A DNA stretch of 64,000 nt from RGIG5612 sp045600845 (GTDB taxonomy: Bacteria; Bacillota; Clostridia; Lachnospirales; Lachnospiraceae). The notes beneath the pieces were generated by a model. It was not told where the DNA came from. It was given only the letters and a program-made list of their open reading frames with translations, and searched no databases. A program made the translations under genes and the position numbers. The stretch lies in assembly GCA_045600845.1 (NCBI GenBank), contig JAZRYR010000044.1, forward strand, positions 1-64,000, given 5' to 3'. Position 1 is the stretch's first letter. Each line of letters begins with the position of its first letter. Below are positions 25,333-35,596 of this stretch, in pieces.

Positions 25333-25364
25333 TCATTTATATTTCCATCATTCCGATGTTCTTT

Positions 25365-28300
25365 CTATCTGCTTCTGTGGCGACGGATTCCTGCAAAAAT
25401 TCCCATGAGTAAGGAAACTAGCAGAAGAATCAAATACCATTCCATATGGTTATGGTCTCCTGTATCCGGAGAATCCGGCTTATCCGGATTTACTGGGTTA
25501 TCTGGCTGGTCCGGGTCTTTCTCGTTTTCACCAGCTTCATAGGAAAGACTGATGACCGCTCTCTGTCCATCATCCAGAACGGTAATGCGGCAAGGCTTTC
25601 CATTCAGATTAGCGGTTGCATTTTCGCTTAAAACAAACCCTTCTGCTGCATTGACTTCGATAGAAACCATGTAGGTTCCTTCTGCGTCCACGGAAGCTAC
25701 ATTCTTATTATCTTTCGTCCACTTGGTACGGGCGGAAGTTCCCTCCAATCCATCCGATTTTATATCTGCCCTGCCAGCAAGTATCCAATCCGGACTTTCT
25801 GGTTCCGGCATTGATAAATCAATGGTTTCAATTACATCTTTGTAGATTGCCGTAATCGTTATATCGTCTGCCGGCATCACAAATTCTTCTGTTGCTGCTT
25901 TCAGCGTAAGGGTTCCGGAAGATTCTTCCCAACCTGCAAATACTTTGCCTTCAATTTCATCGGCCGTAATCTGAACTTTCGTTCCAGCATATAATTCCGA
26001 TACTCCGCTAAATACAGGAATTTCTTTTTGTGTCTCAGCATCATAAGCAGTTCCATTTACTACGTCCAGCTCGAAGAGTTCGGAACCCGTCTTATCAAAA
26101 GCACAGGTTACTTCCAGGCTTCCATCCTCTAAAACATCAAATTCTGCAGCCGTACCATTTACGGTTATCTCCAGATCTTCTGCATAAGCAAAGCCTTCCG
26201 GTAAAGCACGGACTGTGAATTTCCCAATATGTTTTGTATCGTAACCGGCCGTTCCCATCTGCTCATTTCCTGCTTCATCAAAGTAAGAAATGTAGCCGCA
26301 TCCTCTTTCAAGCAGTTCTGCTTCTTCTGGGTTGTCCTGGCTTTCGCCTACTTCTCCTGAAAGTTCTTTTCCTGCCACAGGCGCCTCTACAACATATTCT
26401 AGGTTGGTAATTTCATAATTTGCCACAACCCGAACATTATCTTCCGGCATATGGAATGTAAAGTATTCTTTATCTAAACCACCGGAAATAATATCAACAG
26501 AGTTCTCTTCCGGCGCAGCGGCAAGAAGGAATGGATTGCCAGGGCAAATATCTAAGGTGAATCCAATAAATTTTATTCCTTTGTTTCTCTTATTCGCTTT
26601 AATTCCCACCACGGTTCTTCTGTCGCATGGATATATTCCACTGCCACGTCCATTAATAACAATAACTGCATAATAATCGATAATATCCGGAATCTCTATG
26701 GAGTAATTAAATGCTGCTGTCTCACTATATTTAACCGTTCCTTCTCCGTCATCGGAACGGGCAACGGTGTAAATCGTCGTCTTTACGTTCTCTCCTTCTG
26801 TGCCTTTCAGCGAAATCGCTGCCTCATATAATGTACCCTGCGCATAGATTTCTTCTGCGCCATAGGTCTTGCCTGGCACATCCGTAAGGAAATAAATTAA
26901 TGCATCTTCTGTATCACATGCCAATGTTACATCGACATCTTCACTGTAGCTTCCCGGCTGCTCAGAGCTGCTTACATAAGGTGTCGCAATTTTCTCTTCT
27001 TCCACAACCGTAACCTTTGCACGAGGAGTTATCACAATATCCGGGGAAATTACCAGCCCATTATCGTAATACTCCAAAAGCTCTCCCATATATCTTGAGA
27101 AATCCAGGTTCTTAATCGGTACAAAGAATTCCTGGGCATCTGAAGAAGTTTCATCATAAACAAACGGTTCACCGTTTTCATCTTCCAGATTATCCCAATC
27201 CCATTTGATTTCCGGCTGGATCCAGGAACGTCTTTCTTCTACATAAGCATTTCCGACCTTTGGCATTTTATTCTGAATATCCGCCAGACTGGTATGAGCT
27301 GCTACGCCCTCAAGCCCCTTAATTTCCTCGATTTCCGTTACGGTTGCAGGGTCCGTACAGATGTTACAGTGGACCTTCACACTTCCATCATTTGATAAAG
27401 ATACTGTGCATTCTTTTCCTTCAAGAGTCACCTTGGAATTAGTACCAAAGTAATATCCCTCTTCCGGAGTCAGATAGAATTCAAATTCATATGGAAAACC
27501 AAAGACTAAAGGATCCTCCTGCCAGAATTCCGCAACCTGTTCTACATCAACGGATTCTTCCTGTACCTGAGTTCCACCCGCATTAACAAAAGCCGATTCC
27601 GGCGTCAGCTGATTTCCTGCAAAGGTAGAAGTAAATTCCAGATCTACCTGGTCGATTTCTGTGTATTCGCCTAAAACAGCCTCGATAGTCAAGTCTTCAT
27701 CCGGCACAAGAATATAGGTTTCCGGATTGCTCGAGTTAATTTCGATTCCGCCTTCTAAGACTTTCCACTCTTTAAAATAGAAGCCGTCCGGTACTACTGC
27801 TTTCAGAAGGACAATATCATTCTGGTAAACCGTGTAGTTATCCTCCGGTAAAGCAATGATTTCTCTGCCATCACCGTACTCTGCCGTAGCCTGAATCAGT
27901 TTCAGATTATGCGCCGGATATTGCTCAAGAGTATATTCCAGTTCAACATCACTGGCTTCCATCTGGAATTTCAGACTGACAACATCTCCATTTGCGTTTT
28001 TAACAAGTTCCACATCCTCCATATTTTCCAGACCGGAAATGACTTTTATATCTGTCAGATGATTGGAATGTGGAATGTTATCCGGAACGATATATACCAT
28101 ATCATTCCAATGGAAAATATTGCTTCCCGTCGTTGTTTTAATACCATCGCTGATCCAGTTTACTTCGTAATCTGCCAGTTTATCAGTTGCTGTTACATAT
28201 ACATCACCCTTAGGCATTGTGAAGGTATATACGGCATCGACGCTTACATGCTCGCCCATGTCGATAGCTTTTTCTGTATCGAAAGATCTGGTAACATTTC

Positions 28301-31300
28301 CATATTTGTCAACCATTTCCTGTAATGGATTGTAATATCCGATCCACTTATCATGTACATAACCGAGGGTCTTACGGTCCGTGATCGTAACCACTTCTCC
28401 AGCTTTTACATGGAGCGTCTGCTGGCTTCTTGTGGAATAACGGATGTGAACATCATATTCTGCCGGCACATACACCGGAACTAAAGTAAGACTCTTCTTG
28501 ATATTTTCAAGAATGATTAATTTCTCTTTGAATCCATCTGGTCTTACCATCTGGGTTACATAAGACTCCGTTTTCAAATCAAAGTATGTTTCTACTGCAA
28601 GAAGGTCCGTACATTTTTCTTTTGTATCGGTATAGTATGCTTCCCAATGGTCAAATACCATGTCTCCGGAGCTTTCGGAAGAATATTCCGGAGCCATAAT
28701 CCAAGCTTTTCCGTTATGGTCTTTATCCATCTTCTGGTAAATATGTTTTACCGGATAGTAATTTGCAGCATTCTTAAAGGATACTGCAGTATAAGCTGGA
28801 TCAATATAAATCTGTTTCCAGTAGCCATCCACAGTATCCGGAAGTTTTTCTGTTGGATGTGCCCAGCTTCCGGTAAAGGTCAAAGTAACTCCATCCACCT
28901 TATCGCCGAGCATGGCATGAACTTCTGCTCCGCCTTCTGGCATGGTAAAGGTCAGTTTTGTTCCATCTTCTGTTTTTTCAACATCCGTTGCGGACTTAAT
29001 GCTCCATCCATTAAATACTTTTCCGCTTGGAATCTTATTTTTGTCGAAGGATACCTCTACAATATCGCCGGCTTCTGCATCAATATACTGTTCGCCGGTT
29101 CCCTGATTTTCTGAACCCTTTGTCTTGTTTGTCAGTTTCAGAGGAATCGTCGTATCTAATTCATCAATCAGCTTCTTGGAAGAACTTGCATGCTGATATG
29201 TGATATCCGCATATGCTTTTCCATCCGTATACCGATCGTTACATACGATATAAAGAGGCATGCTGGATTCGTAAATGTCCCAGTTTGCCGGATTATCTAC
29301 GTGACGGGTGTAAATCATGTCTCGGTTCTCGTCATAAACGGTTCTGCCCAATTCATCATATGCAGGAATCAGAAGATCCGATAAGAATTTTCCATCTGTC
29401 GGAGTAATTTCAAATTTATGGCCCCCGGTAACCAGAAAACTGGTAAAGTCTTCTTTTCTTCCATCCGATACTTTGCGGGAAATAATCTCTCCATTTTCAA
29501 TTTCTTTCAGATTTTCATCTACAAATACCGGCGTTAAAGTAATGTATTTTTCAAGACTTGCATAAGAACGGTTCTGGGTATTCGGAATAATTCTTAAAAC
29601 ATCGCCATTTGTAATCGGAATGGACGTTTTCTCAAAATCTTCCGTCTTTTTATTATTCCCTTCGCCATTCTTATTAATGTTGTAATCTATTTTTAAATTC
29701 TGACGGGAACCATCTGTATTATTATCAACAATCTCAAAACGGAAATCCGTGGACGCAACCAGATTATTATCTTTGTCGCGGTTCAGATACAGCGTAATCT
29801 TATGGTCTTCGTAGGTTGCGCTTCCAGACCACCATCCGCTGCTGAATTCATAGTTTGTATTTAATCCATCCTTGGTAATGGATGCAATCCGATCTTTTTC
29901 ATATGGAGATTTTAAATCCTCCACATATATGTTCAGCTGAATGTCTTTCAAAGGCTTTCCATCTGCAGAAGAAACTTCCAACTGATATTGTTCCAGAGAC
30001 TTGCCGATATAGTTCACGTCATGGGCTCTCATATAAGCCAGGACATACTCTGGATAATGTGGAAGGAATAGATCTGCAGCATACTGCTTCGCCGTTGCAA
30101 TATATTGATAGTTATTGTAAATGTCATCTACATACATGCAGGCCACTAAAGCAGCGAGATTATAGGCGCTGTCCTGCAAAGTCTGCATGTCGGACCTGGA
30201 AATAACCTCAGAAACCCTGTTATCCTTTCCAACATCTTTCAAAATATCGGATAACAGGTTGCCCAATTTCAGTGTCAGCTTCTGTCCACCACTGCCTCCC
30301 CAAATAAGATCATCAAAACCCATGATCAAATCGATTTTTTCAAATAAAGTGAGATTCTTTTTTACCGCATCGGAAACAGCATTCTTAAAGAGATGTTGTT
30401 CGTATGCAGAAGAGCCCATCAGGGTTTTCGCTAAGATCTGGACCGGAGCCTGAAAATATTCGGTGTAAATTTCTCTTGCAGATTTTCCTTTTCCTTTTAA
30501 GAACATGTCCGGAACTTCCTGAACTGCCGGAACCAGAAAATCATTGATCAGATTTTCACAGAATTCTCCGGCATTTTCTCCCACATCACTATCCGATTCA
30601 ATGTTGAAATCACCTTCGGCAAAAAAATGCTCTAGAATATTGATGATATTGGAAGATCTTGTCTGATAATCATTTTGGCATTCGGAGTTCGCCCAATCTT
30701 CTGCCATGGACTTGTTAATCTGTTCCATCTGATACATGAACGCATCATAGGTAACGCCTTCTGCAGGGTTAACAGTAGTTCCTGCGCGATAGAAGCCCAT
30801 AGAAGAAGGAGCTACGTAAGGCACAGGGTCTGCAGGATTTGCAAGGCACCAGATATTGGACTGAACAGATGGATTATATTTTGCATCGGCAGTCAGACCC
30901 TGAGGTACTTCAAAACAATATACATACACATCGTCGGTGGTAACGCCCAGACGATTCAGATTTTCCTGCATTTCTAAATATGTGTTATTGCTCTTCTGCC
31001 CTTCGTCTAAAATAGCGCAGTCCACAAAACATCCGGTAAGGTTTGCCGTTGCAGAAGCACGGCTATAACCAACAATCCAGATTTTTGGTGCAACATATTT
31101 ACTGCCGGAATATTTTCCAACAACGCCTCTCAGATATTTATTCAGCCATATGGTGGCAATGTCCCTGGCATCGGAGAAACCTTGATGCTCCTTCTCGGAT
31201 CCAATAGTAACGTTTCCAGCCCATTCCGATTCATAGTTTCCGCCTCTTAAAGCCATGACAATAATCGGCTGGATTTTTCCATCGGTTCGTGTAACTTCCT

Positions 31301-31694
31301 TAGACCCAATCACTGCGCCCATGGAATCGGAAGAAGGTTTTTCCTCATAGTAGCCATTGGCCTCAATATTCGAAAAGCCCATCTTCTCCATCATATCTTC
31401 CGCACATCTTGCGCCGTTCTTATATCCATTGTTCGGATTATTAAAAGCGGACATGGCAAGGCAAAGAGAGGTTGTAGCGAAAGAGTCGTCATATTCCGAA
31501 GCCGGTGTATTAAAATAACCGTCATCATAGAAGAAGGTTGAATTTCCAACAAAAAACTCAAACGTACTGCTAATCTGATTGGACGGAATTGAACCATCGT
31601 CCGCGTAAGTCGTTAACGGCTGTAAAATCAGAGAAGAAAGGGTCAGCATTGCCGTTAAAATAATTACCAAAGTTTTTTTCAAAAATCTTTTCAT
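25365..31694 (-). CDS. giant cell-surface protein with lipase-like N-terminus
   Basis: A 2109-residue secreted protein. It has a signal peptide (residues 1-31, ending near TTYA) and a lipase class 3-like alpha/beta-hydrolase region to about 360. There GYSRASATANL (near 211) looks like a nucleophile elbow and NPADPVPYV holds a likely catalytic Asp. About 1600 residues follow of repeated Ig-like or InlB/Flg_new-like modules (for example GKVFAGWEESSGTLTLK and RVVANYE) and a Pro/Asp-rich linker. The C-terminus has SPDTGD, a hydrophobic stretch and RRHRSR, a non-canonical sortase-type anchor. AAAGG precedes the ATG at 31694. It probably acts at the surface on lipids or esters, or as an adhesin. 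Confidence 0.85.
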   Translation of the reverse strand: MKRFLKKTLVIILTAMLTLSSLILQPLTTYADDGSIPSNQISSTFEFFVGNSTFFYDDGYFNTPASEYDDSFATTSLCLAMSAFNNPNNGYKNGARCAEDMMEKMGFSNIEANGYYEEKPSSDSMGAVIGSKEVTRTDGKIQPIIVMALRGGNYESEWAGNVTIGSEKEHQGFSDARDIATIWLNKYLRGVVGKYSGSKYVAPKIWIVGYSRASATANLTGCFVDCAILDEGQKSNNTYLEMQENLNRLGVTTDDVYVYCFEVPQGLTADAKYNPSVQSNIWCLANPADPVPYVAPSSMGFYRAGTTVNPAEGVTYDAFMYQMEQINKSMAEDWANSECQNDYQTRSSNIINILEHFFAEGDFNIESDSDVGENAGEFCENLINDFLVPAVQEVPDMFLKGKGKSAREIYTEYFQAPVQILAKTLMGSSAYEQHLFKNAVSDAVKKNLTLFEKIDLIMGFDDLIWGGSGGQKLTLKLGNLLSDILKDVGKDNRVSEVISRSDMQTLQDSAYNLAALVACMYVDDIYNNYQYIATAKQYAADLFLPHYPEYVLAYMRAHDVNYIGKSLEQYQLEVSSADGKPLKDIQLNIYVEDLKSPYEKDRIASITKDGLNTNYEFSSGWWSGSATYEDHKITLYLNRDKDNNLVASTDFRFEIVDNNTDGSRQNLKIDYNINKNGEGNNKKTEDFEKTSIPITNGDVLRIIPNTQNRSYASLEKYITLTPVFVDENLKEIENGEIISRKVSDGRKEDFTSFLVTGGHKFEITPTDGKFLSDLLIPAYDELGRTVYDENRDMIYTRHVDNPANWDIYESSMPLYIVCNDRYTDGKAYADITYQHASSSKKLIDELDTTIPLKLTNKTKGSENQGTGEQYIDAEAGDIVEVSFDKNKIPSGKVFNGWSIKSATDVEKTEDGTKLTFTMPEGGAEVHAMLGDKVDGVTLTFTGSWAHPTEKLPDTVDGYWKQIYIDPAYTAVSFKNAANYYPVKHIYQKMDKDHNGKAWIMAPEYSSESSGDMVFDHWEAYYTDTKEKCTDLLAVETYFDLKTESYVTQMVRPDGFKEKLIILENIKKSLTLVPVYVPAEYDVHIRYSTRSQQTLHVKAGEVVTITDRKTLGYVHDKWIGYYNPLQEMVDKYGNVTRSFDTEKAIDMGEHVSVDAVYTFTMPKGDVYVTATDKLADYEVNWISDGIKTTTGSNIFHWNDMVYIVPDNIPHSNHLTDIKVISGLENMEDVELVKNANGDVVSLKFQMEASDVELEYTLEQYPAHNLKLIQATAEYGDGREIIALPEDNYTVYQNDIVLLKAVVPDGFYFKEWKVLEGGIEINSSNPETYILVPDEDLTIEAVLGEYTEIDQVDLEFTSTFAGNQLTPESAFVNAGGTQVQEESVDVEQVAEFWQEDPLVFGFPYEFEFYLTPEEGYYFGTNSKVTLEGKECTVSLSNDGSVKVHCNICTDPATVTEIEEIKGLEGVAAHTSLADIQNKMPKVGNAYVEERRSWIQPEIKWDWDNLEDENGEPFVYDETSSDAQEFFVPIKNLDFSRYMGELLEYYDNGLVISPDIVITPRAKVTVVEEEKIATPYVSSSEQPGSYSEDVDVTLACDTEDALIYFLTDVPGKTYGAEEIYAQGTLYEAAISLKGTEGENVKTTIYTVARSDDGEGTVKYSETAAFNYSIEIPDIIDYYAVIVINGRGSGIYPCDRRTVVGIKANKRNKGIKFIGFTLDICPGNPFLLAAAPEENSVDIISGGLDKEYFTFHMPEDNVRVVANYEITNLEYVVEAPVAGKELSGEVGESQDNPEEAELLERGCGYISYFDEAGNEQMGTAGYDTKHIGKFTVRALPEGFAYAEDLEITVNGTAAEFDVLEDGSLEVTCAFDKTGSELFELDVVNGTAYDAETQKEIPVFSGVSELYAGTKVQITADEIEGKVFAGWEESSGTLTLKAATEEFVMPADDITITAIYKDVIETIDLSMPEPESPDWILAGRADIKSDGLEGTSARTKWTKDNKNVASVDAEGTYMVSIEVNAAEGFVLSENATANLNGKPCRITVLDDGQRAVISLSYEAGENEKDPDQPDNPVNPDKPDSPDTGDHNHMEWYLILLLVSLLMGIFAGIRRHRSR

Positions 31695-31782
31695 AATCGT
31701 TACCTTTAATTGATTATTTAAAAGCAAGTAATTGCATTTTTATCCAGTTTAATCCTAATCGTTTCCTTAACCCATTGTCAAT

Positions 31783-31814
31783 AAAAAAACAGTTCCCTTT
31801 TTCCGAAAACTGTT
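31783..31814 (-). terminator. terminator of the Bce-like operon
   Basis: On the minus strand AACAGTT and AACTGTT form a stem with a 13-nt loop, followed by a run of T. It begins 7 nt after the histidine kinase stop codon. Confidence 0.8.
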
Positions 31815-31820
31815 TCTCCA

Positions 31821-32816
31821 TTAATATTCATTTTGCGATAAATCCATTATAAAAGAGCTTCCCTTTCCAGGGCTGCTTTCAACGGATATTTTTATACCTA
31901 GCTTATCGGCTGACCTTTTGCATAAATACAGACCCAATCCACTGGATTTTTTATCCAGGCGGCCATTTGTTCCCGTATATCCCTTTTCAAAAATTCTTGG
32001 CAAGTCTTCCGGAGCAATTCCGATACCGGTGTCTTTCATCATCAATTTTCCATTTTCCGTGCAAATGGTAATTCCCCCAGTTGGTGTATATTTTATGGCA
32101 TTCGATAATACCTGCTCAATCATGCAGGAAAACCATTTCTTATCCGTAACGATGGTCTGATGAGATTCCTGAAAGTCCAGAGACAATTTTCGGTGAACGA
32201 ACTGTGGCGCAAATTTTCGGATGCTTTCCCTTATTAATTCATCTACTGAATATTCTTTTACTACCAGATCGTTACTCTCGCTGTTCAACCGGATATATTG
32301 CAATACCATTTCCACATATTGCTCAATACGAAACAGTTCAATCGAAAGTTCATGGTTTTCTTTTGTGTCATATTCCACCAGCTTCATTCGCATAACAGAA
32401 ATTGGTGTTTTGATTTGATGAACCCAGGTAGTGTAATAGTCTGTCATGTCCTGACGTTCCATATCAAATGCTGCTGTCATTTCATCAATTTTGCTGCCAA
32501 GAGTCCGAACCATTTCCTGATAATCCTTTTCCTCCAAAGACGATGGGTCCGGAAAATTCATCCACTCTGTCAAAATCCCATTTCGGATTCGCTCTCTTTT
32601 CACCGCCTTCCGGGTCTCTGACAGGTAAAAAATAAAAAAGGAAACCAGCCCGATAAAAATAAGAATGGCAATCACATAAAACACGGGTTCCAAAGGAAGT
32701 TCATACAACAAAAAAACCGCAAAAATAACCACTGCCATTACCAAATAGGTAAGGATCACTGCTCTGCTTTTCTTTATGCAGTTGATAACTATGCTTTTGT
32801 TGCGATTATTTTTCAT
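31821..32816 (-). CDS. intramembrane-sensing histidine kinase (BceS-like)
   Basis: A 331-residue kinase with two N-terminal membrane helices (about residues 18-38 and 44-65) and almost no extracellular loop, as in BceS-type kinases that sense through their ABC transporter. The phosphoacceptor is His in TWVHQIKTPISVMRM. The ATPase domain has LSNAIKYTP, DTGIGIAPEDL and SSGLGLYL. It lies 21 nt after its response regulator. The expected inputs are cell-wall-active antimicrobial peptides handled by the permease and ATPase encoded just upstream. Confidence 0.92.
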   Translation of the reverse strand: MKNNRNKSIVINCIKKSRAVILTYLVMAVVIFAVFLLYELPLEPVFYVIAILIFIGLVSFFIFYLSETRKAVKRERIRNGILTEWMNFPDPSSLEEKDYQEMVRTLGSKIDEMTAAFDMERQDMTDYYTTWVHQIKTPISVMRMKLVEYDTKENHELSIELFRIEQYVEMVLQYIRLNSESNDLVVKEYSVDELIRESIRKFAPQFVHRKLSLDFQESHQTIVTDKKWFSCMIEQVLSNAIKYTPTGGITICTENGKLMMKDTGIGIAPEDLPRIFEKGYTGTNGRLDKKSSGLGLYLCKRSADKLGIKISVESSPGKGSSFIMDLSQNEY

Positions 32817-32837
32817 GTTCTTCTTGAGATTTTAAGA

Positions 32838-33509
32838 CTACTCTATAATATATCCGCTACCTGGTTTCGTTACGATAACGTCCGTCAAATCTTCCTCATC
32901 CAGTTTCTTCCTCAGACGGGCCACATTTACGGTCAGTGTATTTTCTTCTACGTAACAATCATCCTGCCAGAGTTTTGTCATCAGTAAATCCCTACTGACT
33001 ATTTTTCCTTTATTCTCCAATAACGTCTGCAGAATGCGGAATTCATTTTTCGTCAGCTCAATTCGTTTTCCTCCATACTCCACGCTGCCATCATTTAAAT
33101 TCAATACGGCTCCATGGAATTCCATGAACGGAGTGATGTCTACCAATTCGTAGGTTCGGCGCAATACCGCCTGAACTTTCGCCGTCAGCACCATCGGATC
33201 TACCGGCTTTGCAATAAAGTCATCACCTCCCATGTTAATGGCCATAACGATGTTCATATTATCCGATGCAGAAGAAATAAAAACCACAGGCACAGTGGAA
33301 ACCTTTCGGATTTCACTGCACCAATGGTAGCCGTTGTAAAACGGAAGCATAATATCTAAGAGTACCATCTGGGGCTGGTATTCCAAAAATGACTTCATTA
33401 CGTCATTAAATTCTTTTACCAGTTCTACGCGGTTGCCCCAGCTCTCTATTTGTTTCTTCATGGCTTCGGCTAAGGCGAAGTCATCTTCCACTAACAATAT
33501 GCGGTACAT
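32838..33509 (-). CDS. OmpR-family response regulator (BceR-like)
   Basis: A 223-residue regulator. The receiver domain has VEDD and the phosphoacceptor Asp in LLDIMLP (about residue 52), followed by a winged-helix DNA-binding domain ending VTKPGSGYIIE. It is encoded 2 nt after the permease and 21 nt before the kinase. It probably activates the operon through the paired GTGACAT boxes upstream of the transporter ATPase gene (36496-36523). Confidence 0.93.
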   Translation of the reverse strand: MYRILLVEDDFALAEAMKKQIESWGNRVELVKEFNDVMKSFLEYQPQMVLLDIMLPFYNGYHWCSEIRKVSTVPVVFISSASDNMNIVMAINMGGDDFIAKPVDPMVLTAKVQAVLRRTYELVDITPFMEFHGAVLNLNDGSVEYGGKRIELTKNEFRILQTLLENKGKIVSRDLLMTKLWQDDCYVEENTLTVNVARLRKKLDEEDLTDVIVTKPGSGYIIE

Positions 33510-33511
33510 TT

Positions 33512-35596
33512 TCAGTCCTCATTATGCACAATTTTGTAATAGGTTCTTGCTGTTAAAGTATATATCACCACGTAAATCACCGCAAACGCCACAAAACAAA
33601 TTCCTGCATACATCACAAAGGTCCATGGATTAGAAAGAAGTAATACTTTCAATAATTTCGTCAAAAGTGGAATGGCAAAAATCATATGGACGCCTGCTAC
33701 AATCAGCGGGATAAAGAAGACCATTAAGGTCTGCTTTCGGATGGTTGTTTTTACCTCGGCCTTGCTCATACCCACCTTTTCCATAATCTGGAAACGGTCC
33801 CGGTCTTCGTAACCTTCGGAAATCTGTTTGTAATAGATGATCAGCACTGTTGCAAAGAGACAGACTAAGCCAAGCAGAATTCCTAAGAACAATAAGGTTC
33901 CGTACATTCCATAAATAGCAGTTCTTGCATCCCAAACCGAATCCACCGCCGGAATGCTGTATTCTGCTGCCTCAGGATGATGTTCCCGGATAAATTGTTC
34001 AAAAGTTCCTCGCAGTTCTTTCACAAAGTCCTCACCTACGTCAAATAACTTCTGTCGATTGCCAAAAGATACTACGATTCTATGGCCATAGTTAGAAGCA
34101 TAGAGACCATACTCCTGCTTCTGTGCCTCATATATTTCATTCAGCACTTCTTCATCTGCTACAACCATTCCATAAACATTGACGACGGAAACCATCGGAG
34201 TCTTAATTGGAAACCGGTCTGCGACTGCTTTAATGCGATATGATTTCCCATGAATTTGAATCATCTGATATGGATACTTATCTGTAATGCTGAAGGGACA
34301 GATTTCTACTTCATCTTTCTCCAGATGCAGAGGCTCTCCACCGGATTTCACATAATCCTCTTCTGTAATGAACAGAATATTGGCAAGGCCCGCCAGATTA
34401 TCGGCAATATTCAAATGCTGATTATCTACTGTCAGCTTATTTCCATCCATTACATAGGCTACTTCCAAATAGTCCTGGGCTGCATATTCCGTAACAGAAA
34501 GGCCGAGATGATCCGCCGCTTGTTTTATGCGCTCTCTCGCAAACTCCTCTGGTAATTCATGATATGTATAATCTTGATCGTTCTCATATCCCTTTTCAAA
34601 AACAGAATATTGATTGGTGATATAGCAATCATCTGGATAGTTGGACGCTAAGATATTTTCCGCCCGTGTGTATAAGCTTAAGGTGGTTGACAACATAACA
34701 AGCACGCCAGTTGCCAGAATTGCGATGCTGGCCATACCTACCGCATTCTGCTTCATTCGGTAAAGAAGTCCGGATACTGCCGGCATATGTTTTTTGTTGT
34801 AATAATATTTTTTATTTTTCTTAAGACCTTTCAGCACCCAGATACTTCCAGCGGTTAACAAGAAATACGTTCCGATAATAACTAAAATAATCGCTACAAA
34901 AAACAGAAGAAGAGCCTTCAGCGGAGACTCTGTAGTCAGAGAAATATAATATCCCCCACCTAACGTAAGAATCCCGATAATCAGAATCGGCCACTTTATT
35001 TTTGGCTCTTTTTCTCCCACTTTCGTAGCTTTTAAAAGGTCTACCGGCTTCATCCGTCCAATACTGATCCGGTTGATGAAATAAATCATCAGATCCAGTA
35101 CCAGAAAAGCCAATCCTGCCGGAAGAATTGTTTTCAGCGTTATAAAGTAAAAACCGACAATTAATTCGGTACCTAAAAGCCTGCAGACCGCCAGGGAACA
35201 TAATTTGTAAAAAAGAATTCCAAAGGCAAGACCCAGCAAGATGGCGCAGCCATTACTGAAAAGAGATTCGAAAAACAGGACTTTTCCGATATGGCGTTTC
35301 TCCATACCCAGAATATTATAAAGGCCAAATTCCCGTTTCCTCTGCTTCATCAAAAAACTGTTAGTATAAAACAATAAGATAATAGACAGTAAGCCAATAA
35401 TGGCAACCCCCATAACCATAAAGGTTGGAATATAATCGCCGCCTTTGATTTCATGAAGGCGACCATCCATGGCCAGCGTGAGAATAATATAGAAACTTCC
35501 TAACAGCCCCGCTCCCGTTAGAATGTGCGGAATAAAGAACCGGTAATTCTTTCGGATGTTGCTGAAGGCCATTTTTGCATAAAAGCCTTTTTGCAT
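33512..35596 (-). CDS. BceB-type ABC transporter permease
   Basis: A 694-residue FtsX-family permease with about ten membrane helices and a large extracellular domain between helices 7 and 8 (roughly residues 310-530), the layout of BceB peptide-sensing permeases. The cytoplasmic loop MKQRKREFGLYNILGMEKRH is the family signature. The stop codon of the ATPase and this start abut at 35596. It should protect against bacitracin-like or lantibiotic-like peptides and signal to the adjacent kinase. Confidence 0.92.
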   Translation of the reverse strand: MQKGFYAKMAFSNIRKNYRFFIPHILTGAGLLGSFYIILTLAMDGRLHEIKGGDYIPTFMVMGVAIIGLLSIILLFYTNSFLMKQRKREFGLYNILGMEKRHIGKVLFFESLFSNGCAILLGLAFGILFYKLCSLAVCRLLGTELIVGFYFITLKTILPAGLAFLVLDLMIYFINRISIGRMKPVDLLKATKVGEKEPKIKWPILIIGILTLGGGYYISLTTESPLKALLLFFVAIILVIIGTYFLLTAGSIWVLKGLKKNKKYYYNKKHMPAVSGLLYRMKQNAVGMASIAILATGVLVMLSTTLSLYTRAENILASNYPDDCYITNQYSVFEKGYENDQDYTYHELPEEFARERIKQAADHLGLSVTEYAAQDYLEVAYVMDGNKLTVDNQHLNIADNLAGLANILFITEEDYVKSGGEPLHLEKDEVEICPFSITDKYPYQMIQIHGKSYRIKAVADRFPIKTPMVSVVNVYGMVVADEEVLNEIYEAQKQEYGLYASNYGHRIVVSFGNRQKLFDVGEDFVKELRGTFEQFIREHHPEAAEYSIPAVDSVWDARTAIYGMYGTLLFLGILLGLVCLFATVLIIYYKQISEGYEDRDRFQIMEKVGMSKAEVKTTIRKQTLMVFFIPLIVAGVHMIFAIPLLTKLLKVLLLSNPWTFVMYAGICFVAFAVIYVVIYTLTARTYYKIVHNED

